From positions 43,574,501 through 43,638,500 of the forward strand of contig CM053164.1 of the NCBI GenBank assembly GCA_028571685.1: a stretch of DNA of 64,000 nucleotides, in the 5' to 3' direction. The first letter of the stretch is position 1. Each line of letters begins with the position of its first letter. The position numbers were made by a program, and so were the translations under genes. Source of the stretch: Heterohyrax brucei (lineage: Eukaryota; Chordata; Mammalia; Hyracoidea; Procaviidae). Shown one piece after another: positions 22,049-33,649 of this stretch. The notes below the pieces were generated by a model. It saw only the letters and a program-made list of their open reading frames with translations, had not been told where the DNA came from and did no database searches.

Positions 22049-22238
22049 TCTATTGCCATCAAATCAATTCTAACTCATAGCAATCCTGTAAGACAGACTA
22101 GACCTGCCTCACAGGGTCTCTAAGGCTGTACTATTTACAGAAGCAAGCCGGCACCTCTTTCTCCTATGGAGCAGCTGGGGGGTTCTAACTGTCGGTGTGG
22201 GATTAGCAGCCAAACAACCACTGCACCGCTGGGTCTCC
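22049..22238 (-). mobile_element. AfroSINE, long type
   Basis: TTGCCATCAAATCAATTC and CTCATAGCAATCCTGTAAGAC are followed by the internal block TTTACAGAAGCAAGCCGG (22134-22151), then GGATTAGCAGCCAAACAACC. This is the long structural type in reverse. Confidence 0.8.
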
Positions 22239-22639
22239 TGCTTTATGTGGAAGAGAGACCCAACTGTGTACATCCTCCCTGAGTGGTTACTACTAACACT
22301 TGGGGGCATCCTTCTGAGGGAGAGGGTTGAGGTGAGCCTACTGGAACTCTGCCTGGCCCCTGCAGCAGCCGTCAGGAGTCTTCCTACACCTGAGGTTTAC
22401 ACCTGCTCGCTGATCCCTCCGTCTGAGCCCAGTGTGGGCAACAGGAGGAACACAAATGGGAGGATTCCGAGCCCTATGGAAGAGCAGTGACATTTAAAGC
22501 TTCACTTGCTAACACTGTCATTAGTCACTCCTGTTCAGTGCCCACGGAGAGTGAGACTGCACGATCACCATACAGGCAGTTGATGGCCCTTGGCCTTACA
22601 GTATCACTGGCAACCCAACTTCTTAATTTTTCCTTTTAC

Positions 22640-22860
22640 TAACAACTATCATTTGCACAGTATTTTATGATTTATCTTATTTGTTTTTTACAGTCCTGTG
22701 ATGGAGTTTGCAGTGTTATTCTACTTGTTTTTCAGAGGAGGAAACTGAGGCTCTGAAAATACAGTGATTTGTCTGGGTTTATAAATCGCAAAGCTGTGAC
22801 TTAAAACTAGAAGTTCTCATTCCAAATCCCGTCCCCTTCTGAGTCTAGCACGCTCACTCA
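22640..22860 (-). mobile_element. MIR SINE
   Basis: TTTTTCAGAGGAGGAAACTGAGG (22729-22751) is the reverse MIR core. It is followed by GATTTGTCTGGGTTTATAAATCGCAAAGC and a CATTCCAAATCCCGTCC segment in the expected order. Confidence 0.7.
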
Positions 22861-22929
22861 CATTTTGCATTTTGAATTAAATAAATCTGACTTACTAATG
22901 TATTCTTCACTTGGTCCCAACTCTTTTAT

Positions 22930-22972
22930 ACTTTTGTTTTTTTGTTTGTGTGTGTGTCTCTCTCTCTCACTT
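22930..22972. repeat. Short TG then TC dinucleotide run
   Basis: A T-rich run leads into TGTGTGTGTGTC (22947-22958) and TCTCTCTCTC (22959-22968). It is a compound microsatellite of small size. Confidence 0.7.
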
Positions 22973-23141
22973 ACTTAGAGGTGTTGTGGAATATGATGCA
23001 GAAGGCTTTACAAAACTTACTCTGCTGCTGATGTGGAAAGATTTTTGCTTTCTTGTTCACAGTGAGTATACTTTTGCTCTCTCAGTATATATTTCAAAAT
23101 GTTCTTAACCAATGTGTGATAATGAGTATGAAAACCATTAA

Positions 23142-23299
23142 GCACCTCAAAACCACTGCCAGTTGATTCTGACTCTTAGTGACCCTATAGGACAGAGTAA
23201 AACTGTCCCATAAAGTTTCCCAGGAGTACTTGTTGGATTCAAACTGCTGTCCTCTTGTTAGCAGCTGTCGCACTCAACCACCACACCACCAGGGTTTTC
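23142..23299 (-). mobile_element. AfroSINE, short type
   Basis: Body CCAGTTGATTCTGACTC, TATAGGACAGAGTAAAACTG and CCCATAAAGTTTCC to CACCACACCACCAGGGTTTTC. Clear full-length reverse copy. Confidence 0.92.
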
Positions 23300-23389
23300 A
23301 TGAGGACTGTTAGTGTCTTGAATTAGTTTTTTTTACTTTAGCATATGTGTATTTTTTGTGTTCGATTTTAAAGAGAGTATTTCTCTAGA

Positions 23390-23583
23390 CCAGTGTTCTC
23401 AACTGGGAATGCTCTGAGGACATTTGGCAACATATGTGGGGACTTTTCTGATTGTCAGAAATGGGAGGTTGCTAGCATATAGTTGGTACAGGCCAGAAAA
23501 ATTGCTACACCTTCAATGGACGTAACTGTCCTCTATAACACACAAGTATCTGGTCCAAAATGTCAGTAGTTAAGAAACTCCGT
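23390..23583. mobile_element. hAT-Charlie-like nonautonomous fragment
   Basis: CAGTGTTCTCAACTGGGAATG opens a block with GGACATTTGGCAACATATG, GGTACAGGCCAGAAAAATTGC and CCAAAATGTCAGTAG, ending GTTAAGAAACTCCG. This order matches a common eutherian nonautonomous hAT element; I do not trust a more exact name. The LTR at 23584 begins exactly at its end. Confidence 0.5.
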
Positions 23584-24105
23584 TGCTATGGATTGAATTG
23601 TGTCCCCCAAAAATGCATGTCAACTTGACTAGACCATAATTCCCAGTCTTGTGTCGTTGTTCTCCGTTTTATAATCTTATATAATTATCCTATGTGTTTA
23701 AATCCTAACCTCCATGGTGTTACTGAGGTAGGATTAGAGGCAGTTATGTTAAGGAGGCAAGATTCAATCTACAGGACTGGGGTGTATCTTGAGTCAGTCT
23801 CTCCTGAGATATAAAAAACAGAAGCCAGTAGAAAGACAGGGGGACCTCATACCACCAAGAAAGAAGAGCCAGGAGAAGAGTCTGTCCTTTGGACCAAGAG
23901 CTCTTGGTCTGAGAACCTCCTGGACTCAAGGGAAGACTGATGGCAAGGACCTCTGCCAGAGCCAACAGAGAAAGAAAGCCTTCCACTGGAGGTGGCACCC
24001 TGAATTGGACTTTTAGCCTTCTAGACTGTAAGGGAATAAATTTCTCTTTGTTAAAGCTATCTGCTTGTGGTATTTCTATTAAAGCAGCACTAAATAACTA
24101 AGACA
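23584..24105 (+). mobile_element. MaLR/ERVL-like solo LTR, complete
   Basis: Starts TGCTATGGATTGAATTGTG and ends AGCACTAAATAACTAAGACA, 522 bp, the TG...CA termini of an LTR. An AATAAA at 24035-24040 precedes the 3' end and would serve as its polyadenylation signal. Related copies lie at 34540-35064, 38239-38769 and 62855-63106. The start resembles MaLR LTRs (MST/MLT1). An 84-codon minus-strand frame inside it is a by-product of composition. Family naming is from memory of elephant sequence. Confidence 0.72.
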
Positions 24106-24277
24106 TCTGCCCTAGAGAGATTTCTGCTTCACAGAGTCTTTTCAAAATGAGGTCTCAAAACTTTTAGAACTACCCAAAATTCACTTGACTATTTTGTTAT
24201 AATCCTTATTAAATGAAGTCTACAACTTTGATAATATATAATTTAAAGTGTGTTAAAGTGTTATTGCTCTTCTACCC

Positions 24278-24447
24278 AAAACCTAAGCCAAACCCAATGC
24301 CAGCAAGTTGATTCTGACTCACAGTGACCTGATAAGGAAGTGTAGAGCTGCTCCATAGAGTTGCCAAGGAGTCCCAGGTGGATTCGAACTGCCAACAGTT
24401 GGATTAGCAGATGTAGCACATTAAGCACTACACCACCGGGGTTTCCT
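24278..24447 (-). mobile_element. AfroSINE, short type, with TSD
   Basis: Runs AAAACCTAAGCCAAACCC to CACTACACCACCGGGGTTTC. Flanks read GCTCTTCTAC (24266-24275) and GTTCTTCTAC (24448-24457), a 10-bp TSD with one mismatch. Confidence 0.94.
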
Positions 24448-24459
24448 GTTCTTCTACAT

Positions 24460-27400
24460 TGTATTTAAATGTTTGTTATGTTATTAGTCAATAAATAAAC
24501 ATTGGCCCAGCTTTCTCTTGATGGATAATTCAGTATGTGTGCTTACGTCTTTATTGTATAAGAAGTGACATGATGTCAAGTTCAAGTTGCAGTCTGTCAA
24601 GACTTCTGTTTGTCAGTAGTTTGTTCTTCAAGCCAAAGTCAAAGGAGTTCCAGGTTTCCTAGCACAACTTCAGTAAGTGTAGTGAGTTTAGATTGATTTT
24701 ATACAGTCTGAACTATCATATGTTTTAATAAACTGGTTTAAGAGGAGAAACTTGGGCCCTTTTTAGCCAACTTACCTGATGGTCAAAAATACTGACTTTG
24801 GAAGACTTTTCTTCCCTAGCAGATTTATTTTCTTGGTTTGGATTTGCTGAAGCTAAAATAGTATTTAAATTAGTTTGTCTTATTTTTTTCATACCAACAG
24901 ATAATGATGAAAAAAAAATTTACATAGTGGTAAAGGGAAGAAAGCTTCTAATTAAAACCTTACTATGGTGTAATCCACATAGAGATAATTGAGAGTTGAC
25001 TGTACTTTTAAGGAGCTGGTCCTCTCTCCCCTTAGGTGTTAACCCAACTCTTACTGTTATGTAAAGCAGGGCCTTGTACTGAGCTCCTATTTGGTAGCTG
25101 TTCATAAATTAGAGCCTTTTTTTCAAATGCATCTGAAAAAAGGCAAGCGTATTACTTTATAGTCATTATGTAAATAGATAAACAGCCGATATGAGAGGTC
25201 AAGATTTTAATCCTGGGTGTGCCTCTGTCGAAATGTGTGACCTTGTGCAAATGACTAGGAAAAGCCATCTCTGCTTTGGTTTCCTCATATGTGCACTGGG
25301 AATCTGGTGGTCAGGTCCTCCAGAGACAGAGGCTTTGGCGCTCAGCCCTAGAGGTGGGGCGAGGTAGAAGGGGAAGCCTCAGAATCGAGGCCTCCTGGCC
25401 CTCCCCTCTTTGCTCGTAGTCTTCTTTGGCCCTGCTAATCTGAGCCATGTCCCGTACTTCCAGCCACTGCTTTTGGTTCTGACCTTGTGTGTCACTGCTT
25501 TGGCTCAGCATTCTGAATCTTAATTTCTTTGTGAGATCCCACTTCCTGTTTGTCGTGTTCGTTTCACTCACTGCCTTGATCTTAGTGTTTCTGTTCCTAG
25601 TCTTACAGCTCAATCCCAGTTCCTAACTGCTTCCTTGGTTTGTCTTACTGACCCCGGAGAGTTGGCATGTGTAATTACCTAACCCAGCTCAGCAAGGGGG
25701 ACCTGAGTTCTACCTTGAATGTTCAGATACCTCACAGAGTTGGCCTTCTCCATCAACAGAAGGACAATTGCAACATATTAAATTGCGAACTATTAAATTA
25801 GACGACTGCTTCAACCAGTTACTTTATCCCAAAGTGACATGAAATTTGAACCCTTCCTGGAACTGACTTTGATTTCCTCGTCATGATGCTACCTTCAGTG
25901 GCGTCAGGTCAGACCAAGTCAGAGAAGAGTATCTTCTTGGCGTTGTTCATTCCTAACCTGTATTTTCCACATGTAACTCAAGTGTGACTGTTTTAGTGGT
26001 CACCAGTGAAATGAAATTCTAGTGTTAAGTGATGTTCTGAAGTAAAGAAGTGTTCGCTTCTAGAGTGCTCCTGCCAACTCTGTTGTCCGCGCTTTCAGTG
26101 TTACAGCAATTCTTGCTGCTTTTGAAAGTCTGTTCCCCACAGAATCTTTTCTCCATGATATCACTTGTCTAGTATTTTTTACACTCTCTCCCCACCTACC
26201 TACTCACACATGCAAAATTGAATCCCAAAGTTATATTTTCAGTGAGTTTTGAATTACCTTCTTCAGAAACACAGAGCCCCAGGCACTCATTAGAACAGCT
26301 ACAAGGAACCTTTCTGAAGTATCTCCTCAAGCTGTTATTCCATTCCTCCTCAGGCAGTTAGTTAGTTCCTTGTTTCTTAGCATCATTGCCCACACTCTAT
26401 GCAGGTGAGGCCTAGTGTGTGAATCGCGGAAGTTTGATTGGTTTCCTGCTCCATCACTAACTCATAGCCTATTTTAAGATGAATTGTTTTGACCCTTTTG
26501 CTTCTTTCTTAGGTAAAATGTAGGACTTGCTTCATCTGAGTGAAGCTTGGTAGACAGTGTGCTTTCCTCAGTCGTGTAGTTAAGCATTTGACACTCACCT
26601 TTCTGTGGAAGCATCTACTTGCTTGATTTCAGCACTCGAGGGAACATTTTTCCCTTTTTTGTTTCCATGAAAATAAGTAAATGAATTTTGAGTGGCATAG
26701 ATGTAGTGATAGAACATTGTGGTGAATTATTCTGACATCTCGAGAACGTGAACAGGAGGAAAAATGATTCTGGAGGTGAAGCCAGTCTCTTGTGAGCAGC
26801 TGCACTGCTTCACAGAGGTTGGAGACTCAGCAAGACACCAAATGGCGTCTTTTCTCTGACCTCCCTCTTTGTTCTTCAAGTCTCAGGAAGACGCTTGTAG
26901 ACAGGACATGTGCTGGCAATAACTGTGAACATTTGGGGTGCAACAGGAGAAACGCATCGTGAGGCAGGTAGCTCCAACCTCAGACCGTGAGAGTGTACGT
27001 GGAAACAAGAATGCCGTGTAGAAAAACATTCTACGTCTCTATTCTGGGGTCTTTCAGGAAACACTGCAGCATCCTGGCATTCTGCCTGTTCCAGGAGTGA
27101 GGCCTGTGGCTGTGTTTATAGTTGTGGAGGTTTTCCAGCCATGTATTCCTTCCTTCTTTCATCTGTTATCACTGCAGCAGAATCAGGGACCTGCGCCAAT
27201 CCAGAAAACTGTTTCTGAGTTTCCTGGCTATCAACTAAGAATTCTTCATAGCGGTTGTGTGAGTATTTCCATTTGTGCCAAGTAATTCTAAGTGTAAGTA
27301 ATTCCATATTTGCCAAGCTGATTTTACCTCTGGAGGTAGATGGCATCTTTAAGCCAGCAGCTTTTCAGAGTGCTTCAGTGGCAAGAGGATCAGAAGCAGG

Positions 27401-27730
27401 ACAGTAACACAAAACAAAAGGAGCCACTGAGGAAAAATCCAAGCTATCTGTCATGGTCCCAGTCAGCTGTACATAGAGGAGGTGGCTGCCTAAGGTATCA
27501 GAGCTGCTTCTTAGAAAAGGAGGGAATGGTGCTCTGTAATGTCCAGGGTAGTGCAGAGTCTCAGACTGAGAAGCTATCTTTCTTATTACCTGTAAATGTT
27601 TGGAAAATGACCCTAGGCGTCACCCAGCCTGGACTATAGTCCTTGTCTGCTTGGTAAAATGCCTGTTAGACCAATCTGATTGTTTTGGCTGCTGCATTTC
27701 TTTTCCCTGTCCTCCAACCCCTCCCCCACA
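24460..27730. other. Long mostly unique stretch, no supported gene
   Basis: Apart from a MIR at 25190-25305 I recognise no element in about 3.2 kb. A minus-strand frame of 100 codons (25311-25613) is charged and rich in Gln, Arg and Lys but matches no family I know. Smaller frames at 26876-27639 likewise carry no domain. This is the longest repeat-poor part of the window. Confidence 0.4.
25190..25305 (+). mobile_element. MIR fragment
   Basis: TAATCCTGGGTGTGCC, TGTGTGACCTTGTGCAAATG and GGTTTCCTCATATGTG occur in MIR order (25210-25295). Only the 5' half and core are present. Confidence 0.6.
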
Positions 27731-27734
27731 CCTT

Positions 27735-27845
27735 TCAATTCAATCTATGTGAGTTTACTGAGATCGTACCATGTGCTGTACTGTGCAAGGTACTGCCTAT
27801 ACAAATAAATAATTCAGGCTTGACCTTCAGATGCTTGCAGTCAGC
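27735..27845 (-). mobile_element. L2-like 3'-end fragment
   Basis: TTTACTGAGATCGTACCATGTGC, then CAAGGTACTGCCTATACAAATAAATAATTC and GATGCTTGCAGTC, follow reverse L2 3'-end order. Diverged. Confidence 0.45.
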
Positions 27846-27854
27846 CACAGGAGT

Positions 27855-28075
27855 TTGTAAACTACAATCTGTGGGCCATGATCCCACCCTTAACATGGTT
27901 TTACATGGTCCTTAGGCTAAGAATGTTTTTTTTTTTTCTTTTTTAAAGCATTGTTAGGGGAAAAAGAAACGGAGAAGAAAAGAACATGCAACAAAGTAAA
28001 TATAAGACCTGCAAAGCCAGAAATATTTATTATTTGACACTTTACAGGTTTGCTGACCCCAGGGCTAGTTTAAAG
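27855..28075. mobile_element. Old DNA-transposon-like fragment (hAT/MER type)
   Basis: Begins GTAAACTACAATCTGTGGGCC and ends TTTACAGGTTTGCTGACCCC, with a TCCTTAGGCTAAGAATG block and a T-run between. The order matches the interspersed relic also seen at 1985-2110. Confidence 0.4.
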
Positions 28076-28130
28076 CAAGTATTTTATGAATTTGCCTACT
28101 GTATGTGGGCACAAGTGTCTTGTTTATATG

Positions 28131-28172
28131 TATATATGTATACACATGCACACACACACATACACACACAAA
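28131..28172. repeat. CA/TA microsatellite
   Basis: ATGTATATACACATGCACACACACACATACACACACAA in short runs; a compound dinucleotide repeat. Confidence 0.7.
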
Positions 28173-28212
28173 CCCAGGGCACTACTTTGTCTTGGGAGGG
28201 GGTATATAAAAA

Positions 28213-28366
28213 AAAACTTACTGCTGTCAAGTCAGTTCCGACTCATAGTGACCCTATAGACAAAGTAAAACTGCCCCATAAAGTTTCCAGAGAGCCCCTG
28301 TTGGGTTTGAACTGCTGACCTTTGGCTTAGCAACCGTAACAGTTAACCACTGTGCCAGCAGGGTTT
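28213..28366 (-). mobile_element. AfroSINE, short type
   Basis: ACTGCTGTCAAGTCAG, CCGACTCATAGTGACCC and CCATAAAGTTTCCAG run to CCACTGTGCCAGCAGGGTTTC. Flanked by TA-rich sequence that may have been its target. Confidence 0.93.
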
Positions 28367-28421
28367 CTATATATGTAATATGTATAGTTATATATATAAC
28401 TTCCATAGCCAAGTGTGTGTA

Positions 28422-28616
28422 AAATGCACTGCTGTCAAGTCAACTGCAGTTCATAGAGACCCTGTAGGACAGAGCGGAACTGCCTTGTGCAGTCTCTAAG
28501 CTGCAGCCTTTACAGGAGCAGACGGCCACACCTCTCTCCCACAGAGCAACTGGTGGGTTTGAACCATCAACATTTTGGTCCACAGCTGAGCACTTTAACC
28601 AGTGCACCACAGGGCT
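28422..28616 (-). mobile_element. AfroSINE, long type
   Basis: CACTGCTGTCAAGTCAACTG is followed by the internal block CTTTACAGGAGCAGACGGCC (28508-28527), then GGTCCACAGCTGAGCAC and AGTGCACCACAGGGC. It lies 55 bp from a short-type copy in the same orientation, so the two were independent insertions. Confidence 0.9.
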
Positions 28617-28619
28617 ACA

Positions 28620-29275
28620 CACACACACAGAGAGTTATGGACAGGTATAGACAGGGTTAAAGCAGAGCAAAAGAGGTGATTAATAGCAGCAGGGAGTTAT
28701 TACCAATCCTAGGAGGAAGGTATGGTTCCCAGAAGCTGGAAGAAACTATAGGAGAGGACTACCTGACAGGAGCTGGGGAGGGCCTTTAGTAGAGCAGAAC
28801 AGCTGCTGTCACTCTTTAGCCCTGCAGGAAAGCAGCCAGGGGGTGAGGAGAAATACATACCCTGAGTTTTCTCTCTTTACTTTGGTCTTCAGTGTGGACT
28901 GAGGTCAGAGAACTTCAACACCTGCAAGTCCAGCAGAGGAGGAGGAACTAGCAAACAAAGCTCAGTCAGAGCAAATGGAGTTAAGCAAGAAGACCAGGAG
29001 AATATCCTTCACAGAAGCTGGGGTGGGAGAGCATTTCAGGAGGACTTTGAGGTCTTGACAAAATTACTATCTACAGAGTGATGGATGCAAAAGCCAGATA
29101 GGAGTGAGTTCAAGAGTGAGTAGAAATCTGTATGTATATAAGAAAAAGAAAAAAGAGTACATGGGGATGTGGAAGTGGAGACAGCATGTAAAGATAACTT
29201 TTTCTAAAAGTTTAGAAGTGAAAGGGAGCTGAAAATGGGGCTGTAGCTAAAAGGACATTGAGTATCTAGCTACAG
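28620..29275. other. Unique purine-rich sequence
   Basis: No repeat or gene recognised. It is rich in AGGAG-type runs, giving short low-complexity frames. Confidence 0.4.
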
Positions 29276-29999
29276 TTAGGTGCAATACAGGCATGAACTG
29301 CACCTCGACATCAGGAAAACAAAAATCCTCGCAACCAGACCAGTGAGCAACATTGTCATAAATGGAGAAAAGATTGAGGTTGTCAAGGATTTCATTTTGC
29401 TTGAGTCCACAATCAAAGTTCATGGAAGCAGCAGTCAAGAAATCAAAAGAAGCATTGCATTGGGAAAATCTGCTGCAAAGGAAACCTCTTTAAAGTATTC
29501 AAAAGTAAGGATGTCAACTTGAAGACTAAACTGTGCCTGACCCAAGCTATGATATTTTCAGTTGTATCATATGGATATGAAAGCTGGACCATGAAGAAAG
29601 AAGACAAAGAAGAATTGATGCCTTTGAACTGTGGTATTGGAGAAGAATGTTGAATGTACCATGGACCGCCAAAAGGACAAACGGACCTGTTCTGGAAGAA
29701 ATAAACAATGACAGTGCTCTTTGGAAGCAAAGATGGAAAGACTGTGTCTTAACGTACTTTGGACATGTTGTCAGGAAAGATCAGTCCCTGGAGAAGGACA
29801 TCATACTTGGTAGAGTGGAGGGTCAGCAAAAAAGAGGGAGACCGTTGATGAGCTGGACTGACACAGTGGCTGCAACAATGGGCTTAAGCACAAAAATGAT
29901 TGTGGACATGGTGCAAGACTGGGCAATGTTTCATTGTGTTGTTCATATGGTTACTATGGGTTGGAACTGACTTGATGGCACATAACAACAACAACAACT
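29276..29999 (+). mobile_element. RTE (Bov-B-like) LINE, 5'-truncated, intact 3' terminus
   Basis: About 720 bp of RTE 3' sequence. The first frame (29280-29522) reads DIRKTKILATRPVSNIVING and VVKDFILLESTI, matching the downstream RT domain of the copy at 36290-36420. The next frame (29647-29970) reads VLTYFGHVVRKDQSLEKDI and QQKRGRPLMSWTDTVAATMG, the RTE C-terminus. The frames are shifted against each other between 29520 and 29650, so the copy is dead. It ends in the AACAACAACAACAAC tail (29984-29998) typical of this LINE type. Confidence 0.92.
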
Positions 30000-30229
30000 T
30001 TAGTTCAGGGTAAGGGATCATTAACATATACATAATATGTTAGAGAAGTCAATCAAGGAAGTCTTTTTGTTTTTTGAAGGAAGATAAAACATCATAGTCT
30101 GTATGCTGATAGAAATGATCCAGTAGAGAAGTTGTGATAAAAAAAAAGACGGTGATAATGTGGAGAAGCAGAATCCTTCTTCATGTCTAGTTATTTAGTA
30201 TGCTAAGTGGTAGAGCTTCATACTACTGG

Positions 30230-30560
30230 AGTTCAGACAACTTGAGACATCATTGTAAGTTGAGTAGTTTAGAAGGCACCATGAAGGAAACAAGGACTGA
30301 GCTGTGACTTGAAAGACTGGAAGGATTTGGACAGGAAAGGTGGTCTCAGTGAAGGGGTCTATATGAGCTAAGGGACAGAGAGGCAGGGACAATCACAGTC
30401 TGTCCTAGGTGGTGCAGTGGATGAGTACTGGAGAAGTAATGGTGGGTCAGTGTGGTAGGGCCGGACCATGGAGGTTCTTCAGTGTCGAGCCGAAGCATTT
30501 GAGATATGTGATGGGCTATGGGGAGCCATCTGAGAGTATTAAGTGGGAAAACTAAATGGT
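30230..30560 (-). mobile_element. L2-like fragment
   Basis: Text such as CTGAGCTGTGACTTGAAAG, AAGGTGGTCTCAGTGAAGG and GGACCATGGAGGTTCTTCAG resembles the reverse of the L2 3' region. Diverged; boundaries uncertain. Confidence 0.4.
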
Positions 30561-30599
30561 GCAATTAGTGTTTGGGGGAAGTAGATCTATGATACAGTA

Positions 30600-31570
30600 C
30601 AAAAACTAGGACTGTGTACTAGTTTCAGCTACCCCTGTAGCCAAGTAATTTACTCTCTGAAAGTTACCCCCTTCTGTAAGCAGGAAGCCTTGTCACAAAT
30701 GAGTTGTAGAAATCGTGTAAGATTATAGTAAAAATGCTTTGTTAATGGTAAAGTGATATTTAAATGCTGTCAGTAGTATTGCTGGCACTGTGCAGAATGG
30801 ATTAGACAGGGAAAAAGTGAGGATGCAGAGGTAAGTCCCTACCCCTACTTGCAGTGGGCCCCTTGATAATCTGATGAAATCCGGGAACCTCGCCACACAT
30901 GCCTTCCCTCTGTTAGTGTTAAGTTTGGCTACTATAACAGGAAAGCCACATTTTCTGTTGTCTAATAAGATAAAACTTTATTTCTCCCACATGTAAGAAG
31001 TCTGGGAAGCCAGTCTGGGTCTTGAAAAGTAGCACCACGGTAATGGGGACCAAGGCTCCTCTGGTATTCTGTTCTGCTTTCTAAGTGTGGGGTTCCACCT
31101 GTAGACCCTCATGGTCGAGGGTGGCTGGTGGAGGCAAAATCTAGGAAAGAGGTAATGGGAAGGACAAAAAGACCCTCCTCCTGGCTAAGTCTGTCCATCA
31201 TGGAGATCACACCACACTTCTGCTTACCTCTCATTAGTCAGAATGTCATCACAGATAGCCCAGGTACCAGAGGTGGGCAGATTTAAATATGAGTGACAAC
31301 TAGAAATTCTCTGGCATATGGCTATAAACACATATTTTGCCGATAAATTTCAAGTTCAAAGATACCCTAGAAACTCCTTAGGGACCCAGATTAAGCACCA
31401 CTGTACTGTCTCCATTGTTTACCGGTACCGTATCTCAGTTTTAGGTTTCTTATGTGGACTATTCCTTTTTCCATGGTTTTGGCCATTGTCTTATTTGCTT
31501 GAACTGGGCATAGGTACTACTGTACTACTAAACTAGTTTCTAGATTCATTCTTATCTGTTCTGTGTGTGT
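30600..31570. other. Mostly unique sequence with one possible old repeat
   Basis: Positions 30925-31250 (GATAAAACTTTATTTCTCCCACATG onward, to CTCATTAGTCAGAATGTCATC) resemble an ancient interspersed repeat also suggested at 54225-54625. A GT run lies at 31562-31582. No gene is supported. Confidence 0.35.
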
Positions 31571-31574
31571 GTGT

Positions 31575-31984
31575 TTGTGTGTTTAGTAACTTTATTGAGG
31601 TATAATTTTATCATTACATACCATAAAAGGCCTTCATTGTAAGTATACAGTGCAATGATAGTTTTTTGTGAACTTACACAGTTGTGCAATCATTGTCATA
31701 GTCCAGCTCTGGAGCATTTTCATTAGCTCAGAAGGTTCCCTTGTGCTCATTTGCAATCAATCCTTATTCCCACCCTCAGTCCCAGATAACCACTGCTTTT
31801 CTGTCTGTAGAGATTCACACTTTCTAGAAATTTCATATAAATAGCATCATACAATATGTAGTCTTTTGTGTCTGGCTTCTGTCATATAGCAAAATGTGTT
31901 TGAAGTTCATTCATAGTATTGAGTATATCAGTATTTCATTCTTTTTATTGTGTTTTAAGTTGTTTTTATTTTCATGTCACTGTA
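31575..31984 (-). mobile_element. Old L1 (L1M-type) antisense, part 1 of 3
   Basis: AACTTTATTGAGGTATAATT (31588-31607), ACACAGTTGTGCAATCATTG and ATTTCATATAAATAGCATC are the reverse of an old mammalian L1 3' region. The element is broken at 31985 by the RTE and continues at 36870 and 39218. Confidence 0.75.
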
Positions 31985-32416
31985 GGGATATCTCCCCACC
32001 CCACCCCCACCCATTTGTCAGTTTGTCATACTCTGGAGGCTTGTGTATCGCTGTGATGGCTGGAAGCTATGCCACCCATATTCAGATACCAGCAGGGTCA
32101 CCCATGGTAGACAGATTTCTCCTGAGCTCCCAGACTAAGACAGATTAGGAAGAAGGACCCAGCAGTGTACTTCTGAAAAAAATGAGCCAGTGAACACCTT
32201 ATGAATAGCTGTGGAATACTGTCAGATATAGGGTAAGCAAATGAGCCCCCAGGTTCGAAGGCACTGAGAAGACAACTGGGAAAGAACTACCTCCTCAAAG
32301 TTGAGTTGATCTTAATGACATGGATAGAGTAAAGCCTTTGGGATCTTTATTTACTGATGTGTCATGACTCAAAATGTGAAGAAACAGCTGCAAACACCCA
32401 TTAATAATTGGAACAT

Positions 32417-33647
32417 GGATGATAGCAAAAGGATGGAATCAACCCAGATGCCCAACAACAGAGGAATGGATAGGTAAACTATGTATATATACTCAATGGA
32501 GCACTATGCAATGATAAAGAACAACGATGATTTTAGGAAACATCTCATAACCTGGTTTCAACTGGAAGACATTATGTTGAATGAAAGTAGTCAGCAACAA
32601 AAGGACAAATATTGTATGAGACCCCTACGATAAGATATCAAAAACAGACTTATGTATAGAAGAAAAGACTCTTTGACAGCTGCAAAGGAGAGGAGGGAGG
32701 GAGGGTGAGGGGTGAGGGTTTAGATTAGATAGTTGGTAGAAATTTGGTTGGGTGAAATTGGTAATAGCACACATTAGAAGCAAGAACAATATTAAGTGGA
32801 CTTCAGCGTAACTTGAGTACTCCTTCCATCTTAACCCAATATTGCAAGGACAGAGTAGCTGGGGCGGGGGGCAGGCGACCATGCTCTTAGGCAAAATCGA
32901 GGCCAATTGGCACAACTAGCATATTGCTAAGAGGACTCTCAGCACCCCACATTGGTGAGAGACATCTGGGGTCTTAAAAGCTGCCAAGCTGCCATCCGAG
33001 CGCACAGCAAGTAGTCCCAACTCAGCAGGAACGAATGCTCACCAAGGACCAAAATGACATGGAGTAAATACAACCCAGAAGATAGAGAGACCCACAAGAG
33101 AGGGTGCCTACATAGACTTGGGACCAGAAGAACCAGATGGTGCCCAGCCACCACCAACGATAGCTGCAATGGAGCTCACGTAGTTGAGTCTCACTGGCAA
33201 CACAAGAATAAAAAGGAGTGCACCCTGAGATCTCCACTAAAAGACTGCAGATGATGGTCCAGTGGCTTCGGGCTTCCCCTGGGAGCATGTCCCCTGGCCC
33301 TGATGCTGCCCTTGCCCATAAGTCATAATGAAGGTCCACTCTGCGGACACAAATGGATTGGACTTGGCAATGCAGAATGACCGTATATTGGATGCACTTT
33401 ATGGTTCTATGCATCTATAGGATATCATCCTGCTGACCTCTGGCTGGAGGAAGGAGAGTGGGTGGAGAGGAGGGGAAAGGAGACTGTTGGGAGGATGAGA
33501 CATGTATGGAGCAGAGAGGAATAGTGTGCTGTCACCAGGCAGGGAGAGCAGTGGAAGCTGCATATAGGTGGGCATGTAAATTTATATGGGAATGTACATT
33601 TTCACTCAGTCGTAATAAAAAAAAAAGAAACTGTTAAAAACAATAAT
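32417..33647 (+). mobile_element. Afrotherian L1, 5'-truncated, with perfect 14-bp TSD, inside the RTE
   Basis: Starts in L1 ORF2 3'-end text (ATCAACCCAGATGCCC, 32439-32454; CAATGGAGCACTATGC, 32494-32509). It passes into the 3' UTR (GACATCTGGGGTCTTAAAAG, 32962-32981) and ends in an A-rich tail (33616-33626). Flanks AATAATTGGAACAT at 32403-32416 and 33648-33661 are identical, a perfect 14-bp TSD. The 1231-bp insertion splits the RTE just at the start of its endonuclease. Removing it and one TSD restores RTE colinearity. Confidence 0.93.
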
Positions 33648-33649
33648 AA

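Noticed and set aside
20919-28616. Regularly spaced repeats suggestive of a CRISPR array
   Set aside because: Repeats are 150-200-bp SINEs with irregular spacing and target-site duplications, in a mammalian genome.
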